Assembly: GCF_018128965.1 (NCBI RefSeq)
Contig: NZ_JAAEDH010000031.1
Span: forward strand, 1 to 33,653
DNA length: 33,653 nt
Source of the DNA: Plastoroseomonas arctica
GTDB taxonomy: Bacteria > Pseudomonadota > Alphaproteobacteria > Acetobacterales > Acetobacteraceae
Direction of reading: 5' to 3'
Positions 27,431-33,653 of the stretch are shown here, piece after piece. The position numbers and the translations under genes were made by a program. The stretch's first letter is position 1. Each line of letters opens with the position of its first letter. The notes under the pieces were generated by a model, which was given only the letters and a program-made list of their open reading frames with translations, ran no database searches and had not been told where the DNA came from.

Positions 27431-27474
27431 TCCGAAAATTTCGAGGATGCTTCGCGCCGTCCTGGCGCGCGAAG
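27431..27474 (-). terminator. rpsT terminator
   Basis: Directly after the rpsT stop, on the minus strand, an eight-base stem CTTCGCGC/GCGCGAAG (27450-27474) with a nine-base loop is followed within about ten bases by AAATTTTCGG. The stem is strong, but the T run is short and displaced, so it is a probable but not perfect intrinsic terminator. Confidence 0.5.
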
Positions 27475-27476
27475 GA

Positions 27477-27755
27477 TCAGGCTTCGGCGGTGGCGCCGAT
27501 CGCCTTGATGCGCGCCGAGAGGCGCGAGAGCTTGCGCGAGACGGTGTTCAGATGGAACACGCCCTTGGTCACCGCGCGCTGCATCTCCGGCTGCGCCGCG
27601 ACGAGTGCGGCGGCCGCGATGCCCTTGTCGCCAGAGGCGATCGCCTGCTCCACCTTGCGGATGAAACCGCGCACGCGCGAGCGGCGCGCCTTGTTGCGGA
27701 TGGTGCGCTTTTCCGTCTGGCGGATGCGTTTGCGGGCGGAGGCGTTGTTCGCCAT
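27477..27755 (-). CDS. rpsT: 30S ribosomal protein S20
   Basis: A primary 16S rRNA-binding protein of the small subunit. The 92-residue, highly basic product begins [27 protein letters not shown] and ends with [19 protein letters not shown], the standard S20 pattern of three long helices. It starts at the ATG at 27755 without a strong ribosome site. It has its own clear promoter upstream and a hairpin just after the stop, so it is probably monocistronic. Its place upstream of dnaA is common in alphaproteobacteria. Confidence 0.97.
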   Translation of the reverse strand: MANNASARKRIRQTEKRTIRNKARRSRVRGFIRKVEQAIASGDKGIAAAALVAAQPEMQRAVTKGVFHLNTVSRKLSRLSARIKAIGATAEA

Positions 27756-27821
27756 GGCGTTCGTTCGACCGTTCGAAAGAGGTGTGGAGGCCGTTGGGCG
27801 GACCCCCGGCGAAGGGGCGGG

Positions 27822-27850
27822 TTCTATCCCCGCGCGCCCGGGCAAGTCAA
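27822..27850 (-). promoter_or_regulatory. rpsT promoter
   Basis: On the minus strand TTGACT (27845-27850), a 17-base spacer and ATAGAA (27822-27827) form a near-consensus sigma-70 promoter. It would leave a leader of about 60 bases before the rpsT ATG. This is the best promoter in the window. Confidence 0.65.
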
Positions 27851-27877
27851 GCGCCGAGGCGTCGCGGACGGGCCATC

Positions 27878-28657
27878 TCAGCGATGGGTGAAGTTCGGGC
27901 GGCGCTTTTCGGCGAAGGCGTTCATGCCCTCCTTCTGGTCGGCGGTGGCGAAAAGCCCCAGGAACATCCGCCGTTCCGTCTTCACCCCTTCGGTCAGCGT
28001 CGTCTCGAAGGCGGCGTTGACCGCATCCTTGGCGATCGCGACCGAGGGTCCGGACAGCGAGGCGATCTTCTCGCCGATCTTGAGCGCCTCGGCCATCAGG
28101 TCGGCGAGCGGCACCACGCGGGCCACGAGGTTCGCGCGCTCGGCCTCGGCCGCATCCATCATCCGCGCGGTCAGGATCATCTCCATCGCCTTGGACTTGC
28201 CGATCGCACGCGTCAGCCGCTGCGACCCGCCGGCGCCGGGAATGATGCCGAGGTTGATCTCCGGCTGGCCGAACTTCGCATTGTCGGCCGCGAGGATCAT
28301 GTCGCACATCATCGCCAGCTCGCACCCGCCGCCGAGCGCGAAGCCGGCCACCGCCGCGATCACCGGCTTCTTCACCTCGAGCACCGTCTCCCAGTGCGCG
28401 CCGATGAAGTCGTTGAACACCACGTCGGGGAAGGTCTTGTCCTTCATCTCCTTGATGTCGGCGCCGGCGGCGAAGGCCTTCTCGCTGCCGGTCACGATGA
28501 TGGCGGCGACCGCGGGGTCCTTGTCGAAGGCGAGCAGCGCCGCGCCCAGCTCCTGCATCAGCTGGGCGCACAGCGCGTTGAGCGCCTTCGGCCGGTTCAG
28601 GCGCACGACGCCCACGCGGCCGATGGTCTCGACGAGGATCATGCTGGCTTCGGTCAT
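27878..28657 (-). CDS. Enoyl-CoA hydratase (crotonase family)
   Basis: Hydrates 2-trans-enoyl-CoA to 3-hydroxyacyl-CoA in fatty-acid beta-oxidation. The 259-residue product has the oxyanion-hole stretch [11 protein letters not shown] and both catalytic glutamates, in [11 protein letters not shown] and [19 protein letters not shown]. This is the full set of a true short-chain hydratase (FadB/PaaF type) rather than an isomerase with one Glu. The ATG at 28657 has GGAAGGAAA upstream. It lies 37 bases after mutM in the same direction. An ech gene in this place between mutM and rpsT is usual in alphaproteobacteria; a specific symbol cannot be assigned. Confidence 0.94.
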   Translation of the reverse strand: MTEASMILVETIGRVGVVRLNRPKALNALCAQLMQELGAALLAFDKDPAVAAIIVTGSEKAFAAGADIKEMKDKTFPDVVFNDFIGAHWETVLEVKKPVIAAVAGFALGGGCELAMMCDMILAADNAKFGQPEINLGIIPGAGGSQRLTRAIGKSKAMEMILTARMMDAAEAERANLVARVVPLADLMAEALKIGEKIASLSGPSVAIAKDAVNAAFETTLTEGVKTERRMFLGLFATADQKEGMNAFAEKRRPNFTHR

Positions 28658-28694
28658 GGGTGTTTCCTTCCGCGCATCGGTTGCGCCAATCTAG

Positions 28695-29585
28695 TCACCG
28701 CTGCTGGCGGGCGCAAAAGAAGGTGGATCGCCCGGCCTGCACGATGCGCCGGATGCCTGGGCAGGCTGCACCGCACTTGATGCACGCCTCGCCCTCGCGC
28801 CCATAGACCAGGAAGCTCTCCTGGAAGACGCCGAGCTCGCCATCGGCGCGGACATAGTCGCGCAAGCTCGACCCGCCGGCCGCGATGCTCTCGGCCAGCA
28901 CTGCCTTGATCGCCGGTACCAGCTTTGCCGCGCGCGCACCGGCGACAGTGTAGGCGAGGCGGCGCGGCGAGATGCCCGCCCGGAACAGCGCCTCGCACAC
29001 ATAGATGTTGCCCAGCCCCGCGACCACGCGCTGGTCGAGCAGCGCGGACTTGATCGGCGTGCGGCTCGCGCCGATCCGTGCCGAGAGGGCGGCGGCGGAG
29101 AACGCCTCCTCCAGCGGTTCGGGGCCGAGGTCGCGCAGCAGCCGGTGCGCGCCCTCCGCGGCGGTCGCGACCAGGTCGACCGAGCCGAACCGGCGCGGAT
29201 CGACGAAGCCGACGCGCCAGCCCGCATCATTCTCGATCACCAGGTGCTCATGCGCCTCGGGCGGCTGGTTGTGCCCGCGCGCATCGGAGTACGCACCCTG
29301 CGCCGCGCCGCGCGGCACCGGCGCCACGCCCAGCCGCCGCGCCACCATCCGCCCCGACATGCCCAGATGGATCAGCGCGCTCTGCCCGGTGTCGAGGCGC
29401 ATGAGCATGTACTTGGCCCTTCGCGCGAAGCCCAGCACGCGCGCCCCTTCCAGCCGCACCGCGAGATCGACCGGGAAGGGCCAGCGCATGCCCGCGCGGT
29501 TCACCGCCACGCGGGAGATGCGGCTGCCCTCCAGCACGGTGGCCAGCCCGCGCATCACCGTCTCGACCTCGGGCAGTTCCGGCAA
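28695..29585 (-). CDS. mutM: Formamidopyrimidine-DNA glycosylase (MutM/Fpg)
   Basis: Removes 8-oxoguanine and formamidopyrimidines and cuts the abasic site. The 296-residue product begins [14 protein letters not shown]; the Pro after the start is the Schiff-base nucleophile and Glu3 is the acid catalyst. It contains the H2TH region [19 protein letters not shown] with the catalytic-site Asn, and a C-terminal zinc finger. The finger is unusual: C268 and C271 are followed by an extra C275 after a three-residue insertion, C291 is present, and the normal fourth ligand position reads Gln294 (FFCARQQR). The start codon is TTG at 29585, fixed by the need for Pro at position 2. Divergent from ubiE, 45 bases apart. 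Confidence 0.95.
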   Translation of the reverse strand: MPELPEVETVMRGLATVLEGSRISRVAVNRAGMRWPFPVDLAVRLEGARVLGFARRAKYMLMRLDTGQSALIHLGMSGRMVARRLGVAPVPRGAAQGAYSDARGHNQPPEAHEHLVIENDAGWRVGFVDPRRFGSVDLVATAAEGAHRLLRDLGPEPLEEAFSAAALSARIGASRTPIKSALLDQRVVAGLGNIYVCEALFRAGISPRRLAYTVAGARAAKLVPAIKAVLAESIAAGGSSLRDYVRADGELGVFQESFLVYGREGEACIKCGAACPGIRRIVQAGRSTFFCARQQR

Positions 29586-29630
29586 GCGGTGTTTCCCCTG
29601 TTGCCCGTGTCACGCTAGACTGCGCCCATC

Positions 29631-30374
29631 ATGGACGACAGCCCCACCACCGATTTCGGCTACCGCGACGTGCCCCGCGCGGAGAAGGCCAATCTTGTGC
29701 GAGACGTCTTCGCCTCCGCCGCGCCGAAATACGACGTGATGAATGACGTGATGTCGCTCGGCATCCACCGCATCTGGAAGCGCATCTTCGTCAACGCGAT
29801 CGGCGCCTCGCCGCGCGAGACGCTGCTCGACCTTGCCGGAGGGACCGGCGACATCGCCTTCCTCGCCCTCCAGCGCGGTGCCGGGCGGGTCATTCTGTCC
29901 GACATCAACCCGGCCATGCTCGCGGTCGCCGAGAAGCGCGCGCTCGATCGCGGCATCACCGAGCGCCTCTCCGTCCTCGCCGTCGATGCCGAGCATATCC
30001 CGCTGCCCGACCGCAGCGTGGAGAAGATCTCCATCGCCTTCGGCCTGCGCAACTGCACCGACAAGGACGCGGTGCTGCGCGAGGCCAGGCGCGTGCTGCG
30101 CCCCGGCGGGCGCTTCCATTGCCTGGAATTCTCCCAGCTTGAGATCGCCGCGCTGGAGCCGCTTTACGAGGCCTGGTCGTTCAAGGCGCTGCCCGCGCTC
30201 GGCCAGCGCATCGCCGGCGACGCCGAGAGCTACCGCTACCTCGCCGAGAGCATCCGCATGTTCCCCGACCAGGAAAGCCTGGCCGCGATGATGCGCGAGG
30301 CCGGGCTGGAGCGCGTGCAATACCGTAACCTGTCTGGCGGTATCGTCGCCATCCACACCGGCTGGCGCCTGTAG
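29631..30374 (+). CDS. ubiE: Ubiquinone/menaquinone biosynthesis C-methyltransferase UbiE
   Basis: A SAM-dependent methyltransferase for the C-methylation step of ubiquinone (and menaquinone) synthesis. The 247-residue product has FGYRDVP and VFASAAPKYDVMNDVMSLGIHRIWK at the N-terminus. It also has the SAM motif LLDLAGGTGDIAF, DINPAML, and the family stretches FGLRNCTD and RVLRPGGRFHCLEFS. No ribosome site precedes the ATG. A -10-like TAGACT (29616-29621) ends only nine bases before it, so the mRNA may be nearly leaderless. In many relatives ubiB follows; here an unrecognised gene does. Confidence 0.95.
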   Translation: MDDSPTTDFGYRDVPRAEKANLVRDVFASAAPKYDVMNDVMSLGIHRIWKRIFVNAIGASPRETLLDLAGGTGDIAFLALQRGAGRVILSDINPAMLAVAEKRALDRGITERLSVLAVDAEHIPLPDRSVEKISIAFGLRNCTDKDAVLREARRVLRPGGRFHCLEFSQLEIAALEPLYEAWSFKALPALGQRIAGDAESYRYLAESIRMFPDQESLAAMMREAGLERVQYRNLSGGIVAIHTGWRL

Positions 30375-30402
30375 GGCCGGCCCAAGCGAGGGGGAGCCTG
30401 CA

Positions 30403-31056
30403 ATGGCCACGGCAATCAACGAAAGCTACTGGATCGACAAGCGCCTGCGCGACGAGGCGGAGGGCTACCAGTTCAACACCGACGGGTCGTCGCGCATGAT
30501 CGCGGACCCGAACCCGAACGCCGCGATGCGCAATCCGCTCGGCCTGTTCGACCGCAATGGCGGCCTGGTCATCAGCCGCCGCGTCGAGCTTGCCGAGGAC
30601 AACCTGATGTTCCGCTTCGCCGCCAAGAAATACCTCGGCGGCGATCCGGCCACGCTGAAGACGCTGCTCAACTCGCCGTGGTGGATGGAGGAGGACCGCA
30701 TGCGTCTGCTGCTCGACCGCGCGCGCACGGCGGGGGCGGGCCTCATCCAGATGGCGCGCAACCAGTTGGCGCTGCCCGTCGAGTGGACCGATTGCGACAT
30801 CATCGTGAGCGCCCGGATCAAGCCGGGCGTGCTGCTCGCCGCCCATGCCGGGCCGGGCCGCACCGTCTCCGTCGCCTCCGGCCGCTACACCATCCCCGGT
30901 CGCGAAGCGCCGCATTTGCATATCGACCAGATCTACCTCCCCGGGCTTGGCCCGCAGGGGGGCAACCGCGCCAAGGGCATGGCCAATGCCGAGGCCTGGT
31001 TCGACCTCGCGACGCTGCGCTCCTACGACCCGGCCGCGCGCGGCTTCAATCCCTGA
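30403..31056 (+). CDS. Unrecognised 217-residue protein between ubiE and coaBC
   Basis: I do not recognise this protein. It is soluble-looking, with no signal peptide or membrane helix. Notable stretches are ESYWIDKRLRDEAEGYQFNTDGSSRMI, FDRNGGLVISRRVELAEDN, NSPWWMEEDRMRLLLDRAR and GREAPHLHIDQIYLPGLGPQGGNR; a His-x-His-x-Asp (HLHID) might bind metal. Codon use and GC look native. GGGGAG precedes the ATG by eight bases, so it is well translated on sequence grounds. Its stop overlaps the coaBC start (TGATG). In many alphaproteobacteria this position holds ubiB, but no kinase-like motif is present, so it is not a ubiB remnant. Confidence 0.85.
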   Translation: MATAINESYWIDKRLRDEAEGYQFNTDGSSRMIADPNPNAAMRNPLGLFDRNGGLVISRRVELAEDNLMFRFAAKKYLGGDPATLKTLLNSPWWMEEDRMRLLLDRARTAGAGLIQMARNQLALPVEWTDCDIIVSARIKPGVLLAAHAGPGRTVSVASGRYTIPGREAPHLHIDQIYLPGLGPQGGNRAKGMANAEAWFDLATLRSYDPAARGFNP

Positions 31057-32258
31057 TGCTGACCGGCCGCCACGTCCTGCTGGTCGTCTCGGGCAGCGTG
31101 GCGGCCTACAAGGCGCTGGAACTCACCCGCATGCTGCGCAAGGAGGGTGCGCAGGTCACCCCCATCCTCACCGCCGGTGGCGCCCGCTTCGTCACGCGCG
31201 AGGCGCTGGCCGCGATCAGCGGGGCGCGCGTGCATGACGACCTCTGGGCGGCGGAGGCCGAGATCGGCCATATCCGCCTTGCCCGCATGGCGGAGCTGGT
31301 GGTGGTCGCGCCCGCCTCGGCCGACCTGCTGGCGAAGATGGCCGCCGGGCTCACCGACGACCTCGCGACCTGCGTGCTGCTCGCCACGCGCGCACCCATC
31401 CTGGCCGCGCCGGCGATGAACCCGGCGATGTGGGAGCATGCCGCGACGCGCGCCAACATCGCGACGCTCCGCGCCCGCGGCATCGGCTTCATCGGCCCCG
31501 AGGACGGCGCCATGGCGGAGCCGGAATCCGGCCCCGGGCGCCTCGCCGAACCGCCCGCGATCCTCGCCGCCGTCGCGGCGCGCCTCGGCGCATCGACCGC
31601 ACTCGCCGGTCGCCACGTGCTGGTCACCAGCGGCCCCACGCACGAGCCCATCGATCCGGTGCGCTACATCGCCAACCGTTCCAGCGGCAAGCAGGGCCAC
31701 GCGATCGCGGCCGCCCTCGCGACGCTGGGGGCGCGGGTCACGCTGGTGAGCGGCCCGGTTGCCCTGCCCGACCCGCCCGGCGTCAGCGTGGTGCGGGTCG
31801 AGACCGCGCGCGACATGCTCGCCGCCTGCGAGGCCGCCCTGCCCGCCGACGCCGCCATCTTCGCCGCCGCCGTCGCCGACTGGCGCAGCGAGGCCTCGCC
31901 CACGCAGAAGCTGAAGAAGCAACCGGGCCAGGCGCCGCCGCCGCTGGCGCTGACGCTCAACCCGGACATCCTCGCGACCATCGCACACCACGCGCAGCGC
32001 CCCCGCCTGGTGGTGGGCTTCGCCGCCGAGACCGAGCACGTCGTCGAGCACGCGCGCGAAAAGCGCCTCCGCAAGGGCTGCGACTGGATCGTCGCGAACG
32101 ACGTCTCCGGCGACGTCATGGGTGGCGACGCCAACACGGTGCACATCATCACGGCCGATGGCACCGAGGACTGGCCGCGCCTGTCCAAGCAAGAGGTCGC
32201 CGAGAAACTCGCCGCGCGCGTGGCCGAAGCCGTGTCGTGCCCAGCTTCCAGGGCATAG
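31056..32258 (+). CDS. coaBC: Bifunctional phosphopantothenoylcysteine decarboxylase / phosphopantothenate-cysteine ligase
   Basis: Makes 4'-phosphopantetheine from phosphopantothenate and cysteine for coenzyme A. The 400-residue protein has the FMN-dependent CoaC domain (about 1-180) with catalytic H72 (GHIRLARMAE) and N122 (APAMNPAMW). The CoaB domain follows with TSGPTHEPIDPVRYIANRSSGKQG, AAVADWR, KLKK and IVANDVS. In E. coli these residues are H75 and N125, and the clamp Cys is C158; the aligned position here is E155 (GAMAEPESGPGRLAEP), so the essential cysteine is missing. All other motifs look intact. It overlaps its upstream neighbour by one to three bases and its downstream neighbour by 22. 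Confidence 0.95.
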   Translation: MLTGRHVLLVVSGSVAAYKALELTRMLRKEGAQVTPILTAGGARFVTREALAAISGARVHDDLWAAEAEIGHIRLARMAELVVVAPASADLLAKMAAGLTDDLATCVLLATRAPILAAPAMNPAMWEHAATRANIATLRARGIGFIGPEDGAMAEPESGPGRLAEPPAILAAVAARLGASTALAGRHVLVTSGPTHEPIDPVRYIANRSSGKQGHAIAAALATLGARVTLVSGPVALPDPPGVSVVRVETARDMLAACEAALPADAAIFAAAVADWRSEASPTQKLKKQPGQAPPPLALTLNPDILATIAHHAQRPRLVVGFAAETEHVVEHAREKRLRKGCDWIVANDVSGDVMGGDANTVHIITADGTEDWPRLSKQEVAEKLAARVAEAVSCPASRA

Positions 32259-33247
32259 AGTTCGACCACACGGTCGACGGCGTGACGGGCCTGCTGCGGC
32301 AGCTCTCCTTCACCATCGCCGACGACAGCGCCATCGCCATCGCCAACGCCGCGCTGCCGATCAGCTGCATCCGCGTGACCTTCACGCCCGGCGGCGGGCT
32401 CGCGGTGGGCGTGCCCTTCGAGCATCGCTGGACGCCCGAGCTGTCGAACATGACGCAGCGCTGGCTGCAGGCCTGGCCGATCTTCCTCGCCGCGCGGCGG
32501 CGCTACCCAGACGCCACCGGCCACACGCTGCTCTGCGTCAACGACATCCCCGACGTGCCCGGCCTCGCCTTTTCCGGAAACGGCACCGGCAGCCTGCTCA
32601 TCCCCGACGCCGACTTCATCCGCCACCAGGGCTATGCCGCGCTGCGCCGCTTCGCCCGCCACGCCGGCCAGGCCTGGAACAGCCGGCGCGACCAGGTGTT
32701 CTGGCGCGGCTCCAGCACGGGCAATCCGGTGACCTCCAATGGCGAGGCGGTCGCCGCCATCCCGCGCATCCGCCTGGTCCGCGTCGTGCGGGCCTGGCAG
32801 CGTGACGACCTCTTCGACGTCGGCATCACCCAGCTGGTGCAGATGGACGCGGCGGCCGAGATGATCGCCCAGGGCTACGACATCATGGCCACGCCGGTGC
32901 CGCAGGAAGCCTTCGGGCAATACCGCCACGCGCTGGACATCGATGGCAACACCAGCAGCTGGGCGGGGCTCTTCGCGAAGCTCCTGCTCGGCAGCACCGT
33001 GCTCAAGATCGATTCCGCGCTGGGGCACCGGCAATGGTTCTATGACCGGCTGATCCCGTTCCGGAACTTCGTCCCCGTGCGCGCGGACCTGTCGGACCTG
33101 CTCGGCGCCGCCGAATGGCTGCGCCACAACCCCATCGCCTCCCAGGCCATCGCCGCCCGCGGCGCCGAGCTCGCCGAGGCGATGAGCTTCGAGGCGGAAA
33201 TGGCCGCGGGTGCGGCGCGCATCCGGGAGTCGCTGCGGCAGGATTGA
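32237..33247 (+). CDS. Glycosyltransferase family 90 (CAP10-like) protein
   Basis: A 336-residue protein with the C-terminal CAP10 pattern: VFWRGSSTG (W156-G162) and YRHALDIDGNTSSWAGLFAKLLLGSTVLKID broken into the conserved sugar-donor region. It ends with LIPFRNFVPVRADLSDLLGAAEWLRHN. GT90 enzymes transfer xylose, glucose or other sugars; in bacteria they are usually linked to lipopolysaccharide or surface glycans. The likely start is a GTG at 32237 inside the end of coaBC, as no ATG is available before the conserved part. This overlap suggests translational coupling. Substrate unknown. Convergent with a TonB-family gene, 45 bases apart. Confidence 0.85.
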   Translation: MPSFQGIEFDHTVDGVTGLLRQLSFTIADDSAIAIANAALPISCIRVTFTPGGGLAVGVPFEHRWTPELSNMTQRWLQAWPIFLAARRRYPDATGHTLLCVNDIPDVPGLAFSGNGTGSLLIPDADFIRHQGYAALRRFARHAGQAWNSRRDQVFWRGSSTGNPVTSNGEAVAAIPRIRLVRVVRAWQRDDLFDVGITQLVQMDAAAEMIAQGYDIMATPVPQEAFGQYRHALDIDGNTSSWAGLFAKLLLGSTVLKIDSALGHRQWFYDRLIPFRNFVPVRADLSDLLGAAEWLRHNPIASQAIAARGAELAEAMSFEAEMAAGAARIRESLRQD

Positions 33248-33292
33248 AGGCTCGGGAACAACCAAGCCGCCGCCCACGCCAGCAGCCTGCCT

Positions 33293-33653
33293 TCAGCGCA
33301 GCGTGAAGCGGACCGGCACCACGAGTTCCAGCCGGTCCCCCACCACCTCGGCGGGCGGCGCAGGCAGGGGCGACGCGCTGCGGATCATGTCCGCGACGGC
33401 GTCGTCGAGCTCGAGATCACCGCTCGTGCGGTCGATGTGCCAATCCAGCAGCCGGCCGTCGCGGGCGAGATGGAAGCGCAGGATCGCCACGCCCTGGGCG
33501 CGGCGCGCCCGCGCGCTGGAGGGGTAGCGCTTGTGCCGTTCCAGCGCCGCGAGCAGGAGGGAGACGTAGTTCGGCGTCAGGTTGGTCCCGGGCGTCGCGG
33601 CCGGCGTGGGCGCGGTGGAGGGTCCCGGGGCCGCGACCGCGGGTGGCGCGGGC
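33293..33653 (-). CDS. TonB family protein, C-terminal part (5' end outside window)
   Basis: The visible 119 residues comprise a Pro/Ala/Thr-rich stretch (the periplasmic spacer) followed by a TonB C-terminal domain: YVSLLLAALERHKRYPSSARARRAQGVAILRF is its first half, with the family YP motif. RDGRLLDWHIDRTSGDLELDDAV and a final strand LVVPVRFTLR follow. TonB couples the proton motive force of ExbBD to outer-membrane receptors. The N-terminal membrane helix is outside the window, and no exbB/exbD or receptor gene is visible, so its partner is unknown. Confidence 0.9.
   Translation of the reverse strand, partial: PAPPAVAAPGPSTAPTPAATPGTNLTPNYVSLLLAALERHKRYPSSARARRAQGVAILRFHLARDGRLLDWHIDRTSGDLELDDAVADMIRSASPLPAPPAEVVGDRLELVVPVRFTLR

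Overview
The window is high-GC DNA (roughly 70 % by eye) from an alphaproteobacterium. Gene order and protein flavour suggest Rhodospirillales, most likely Acetobacteraceae and Roseomonas-like; this lineage call is inference. Supporting points are a GcrA cell-cycle regulator, an aa3-type cytochrome c oxidase cluster in alphaproteobacterial order, a TauE plus Alph_Pro_TM pair, a solute-binding protein of the Bug/TTT class, and the block ubiE / mutM-ech-rpsT-dnaA-dnaN-recF-gyrB.

Layout. 1-227: 5' part of gcrA (minus strand). 559-7017: respiratory oxidase block coxB-coxA-ctaB-small membrane protein-ctaG-coxC-DUF983-SURF1. It holds the three core subunits, the heme O synthase, the CuB chaperone and the heme-insertion factor. 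7014-12531: M32 carboxypeptidase, TauE/SafE permease, Alph_Pro_TM protein, universal stress protein and DUF3422 protein. 12822-15073: divergent grpE and murJ. 15083-17932: a small catabolic-looking group (Asp/Glu racemase-fold protein, Bug solute-binding protein, class II aldolase). 17948-29585 (all minus): mutM, enoyl-CoA hydratase, rpsT, dnaA, dnaN, a Roco GTPase, recF, gyrB. 29631-33247 (plus): ubiE, an unrecognised gene, coaBC and a GT90 glycosyltransferase. 33293-33653: 3' part of a TonB-family gene (minus).

Two things stand out. First, a roughly 860-residue LRR-Roc-COR protein with two C-terminal membrane helices lies between dnaN and recF, in the same direction, in DNA visibly lower in GC than its neighbours. 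It looks like a horizontally acquired sensor-switch-membrane protein sitting in the core replication operon. Second, three copies of a nested-palindrome element of about 290-310 bp fill the gaps DUF983/SURF1, TauE/Alph_Pro_TM and DUF3422/grpE. Each runs almost exactly from one gene boundary to the next. Its stems differ between copies in a compensated way, so the fold rather than the sequence appears to be kept.

Several otherwise ordinary enzymes lack expected key residues. The racemase-fold protein has no catalytic cysteines, CoaBC has Glu where the essential clamp Cys of the CoaC domain is expected, and MutM has a rearranged zinc finger. These were read from the sequence by eye and need alignment against close relatives to tell lineage-typical variation from real novelty.
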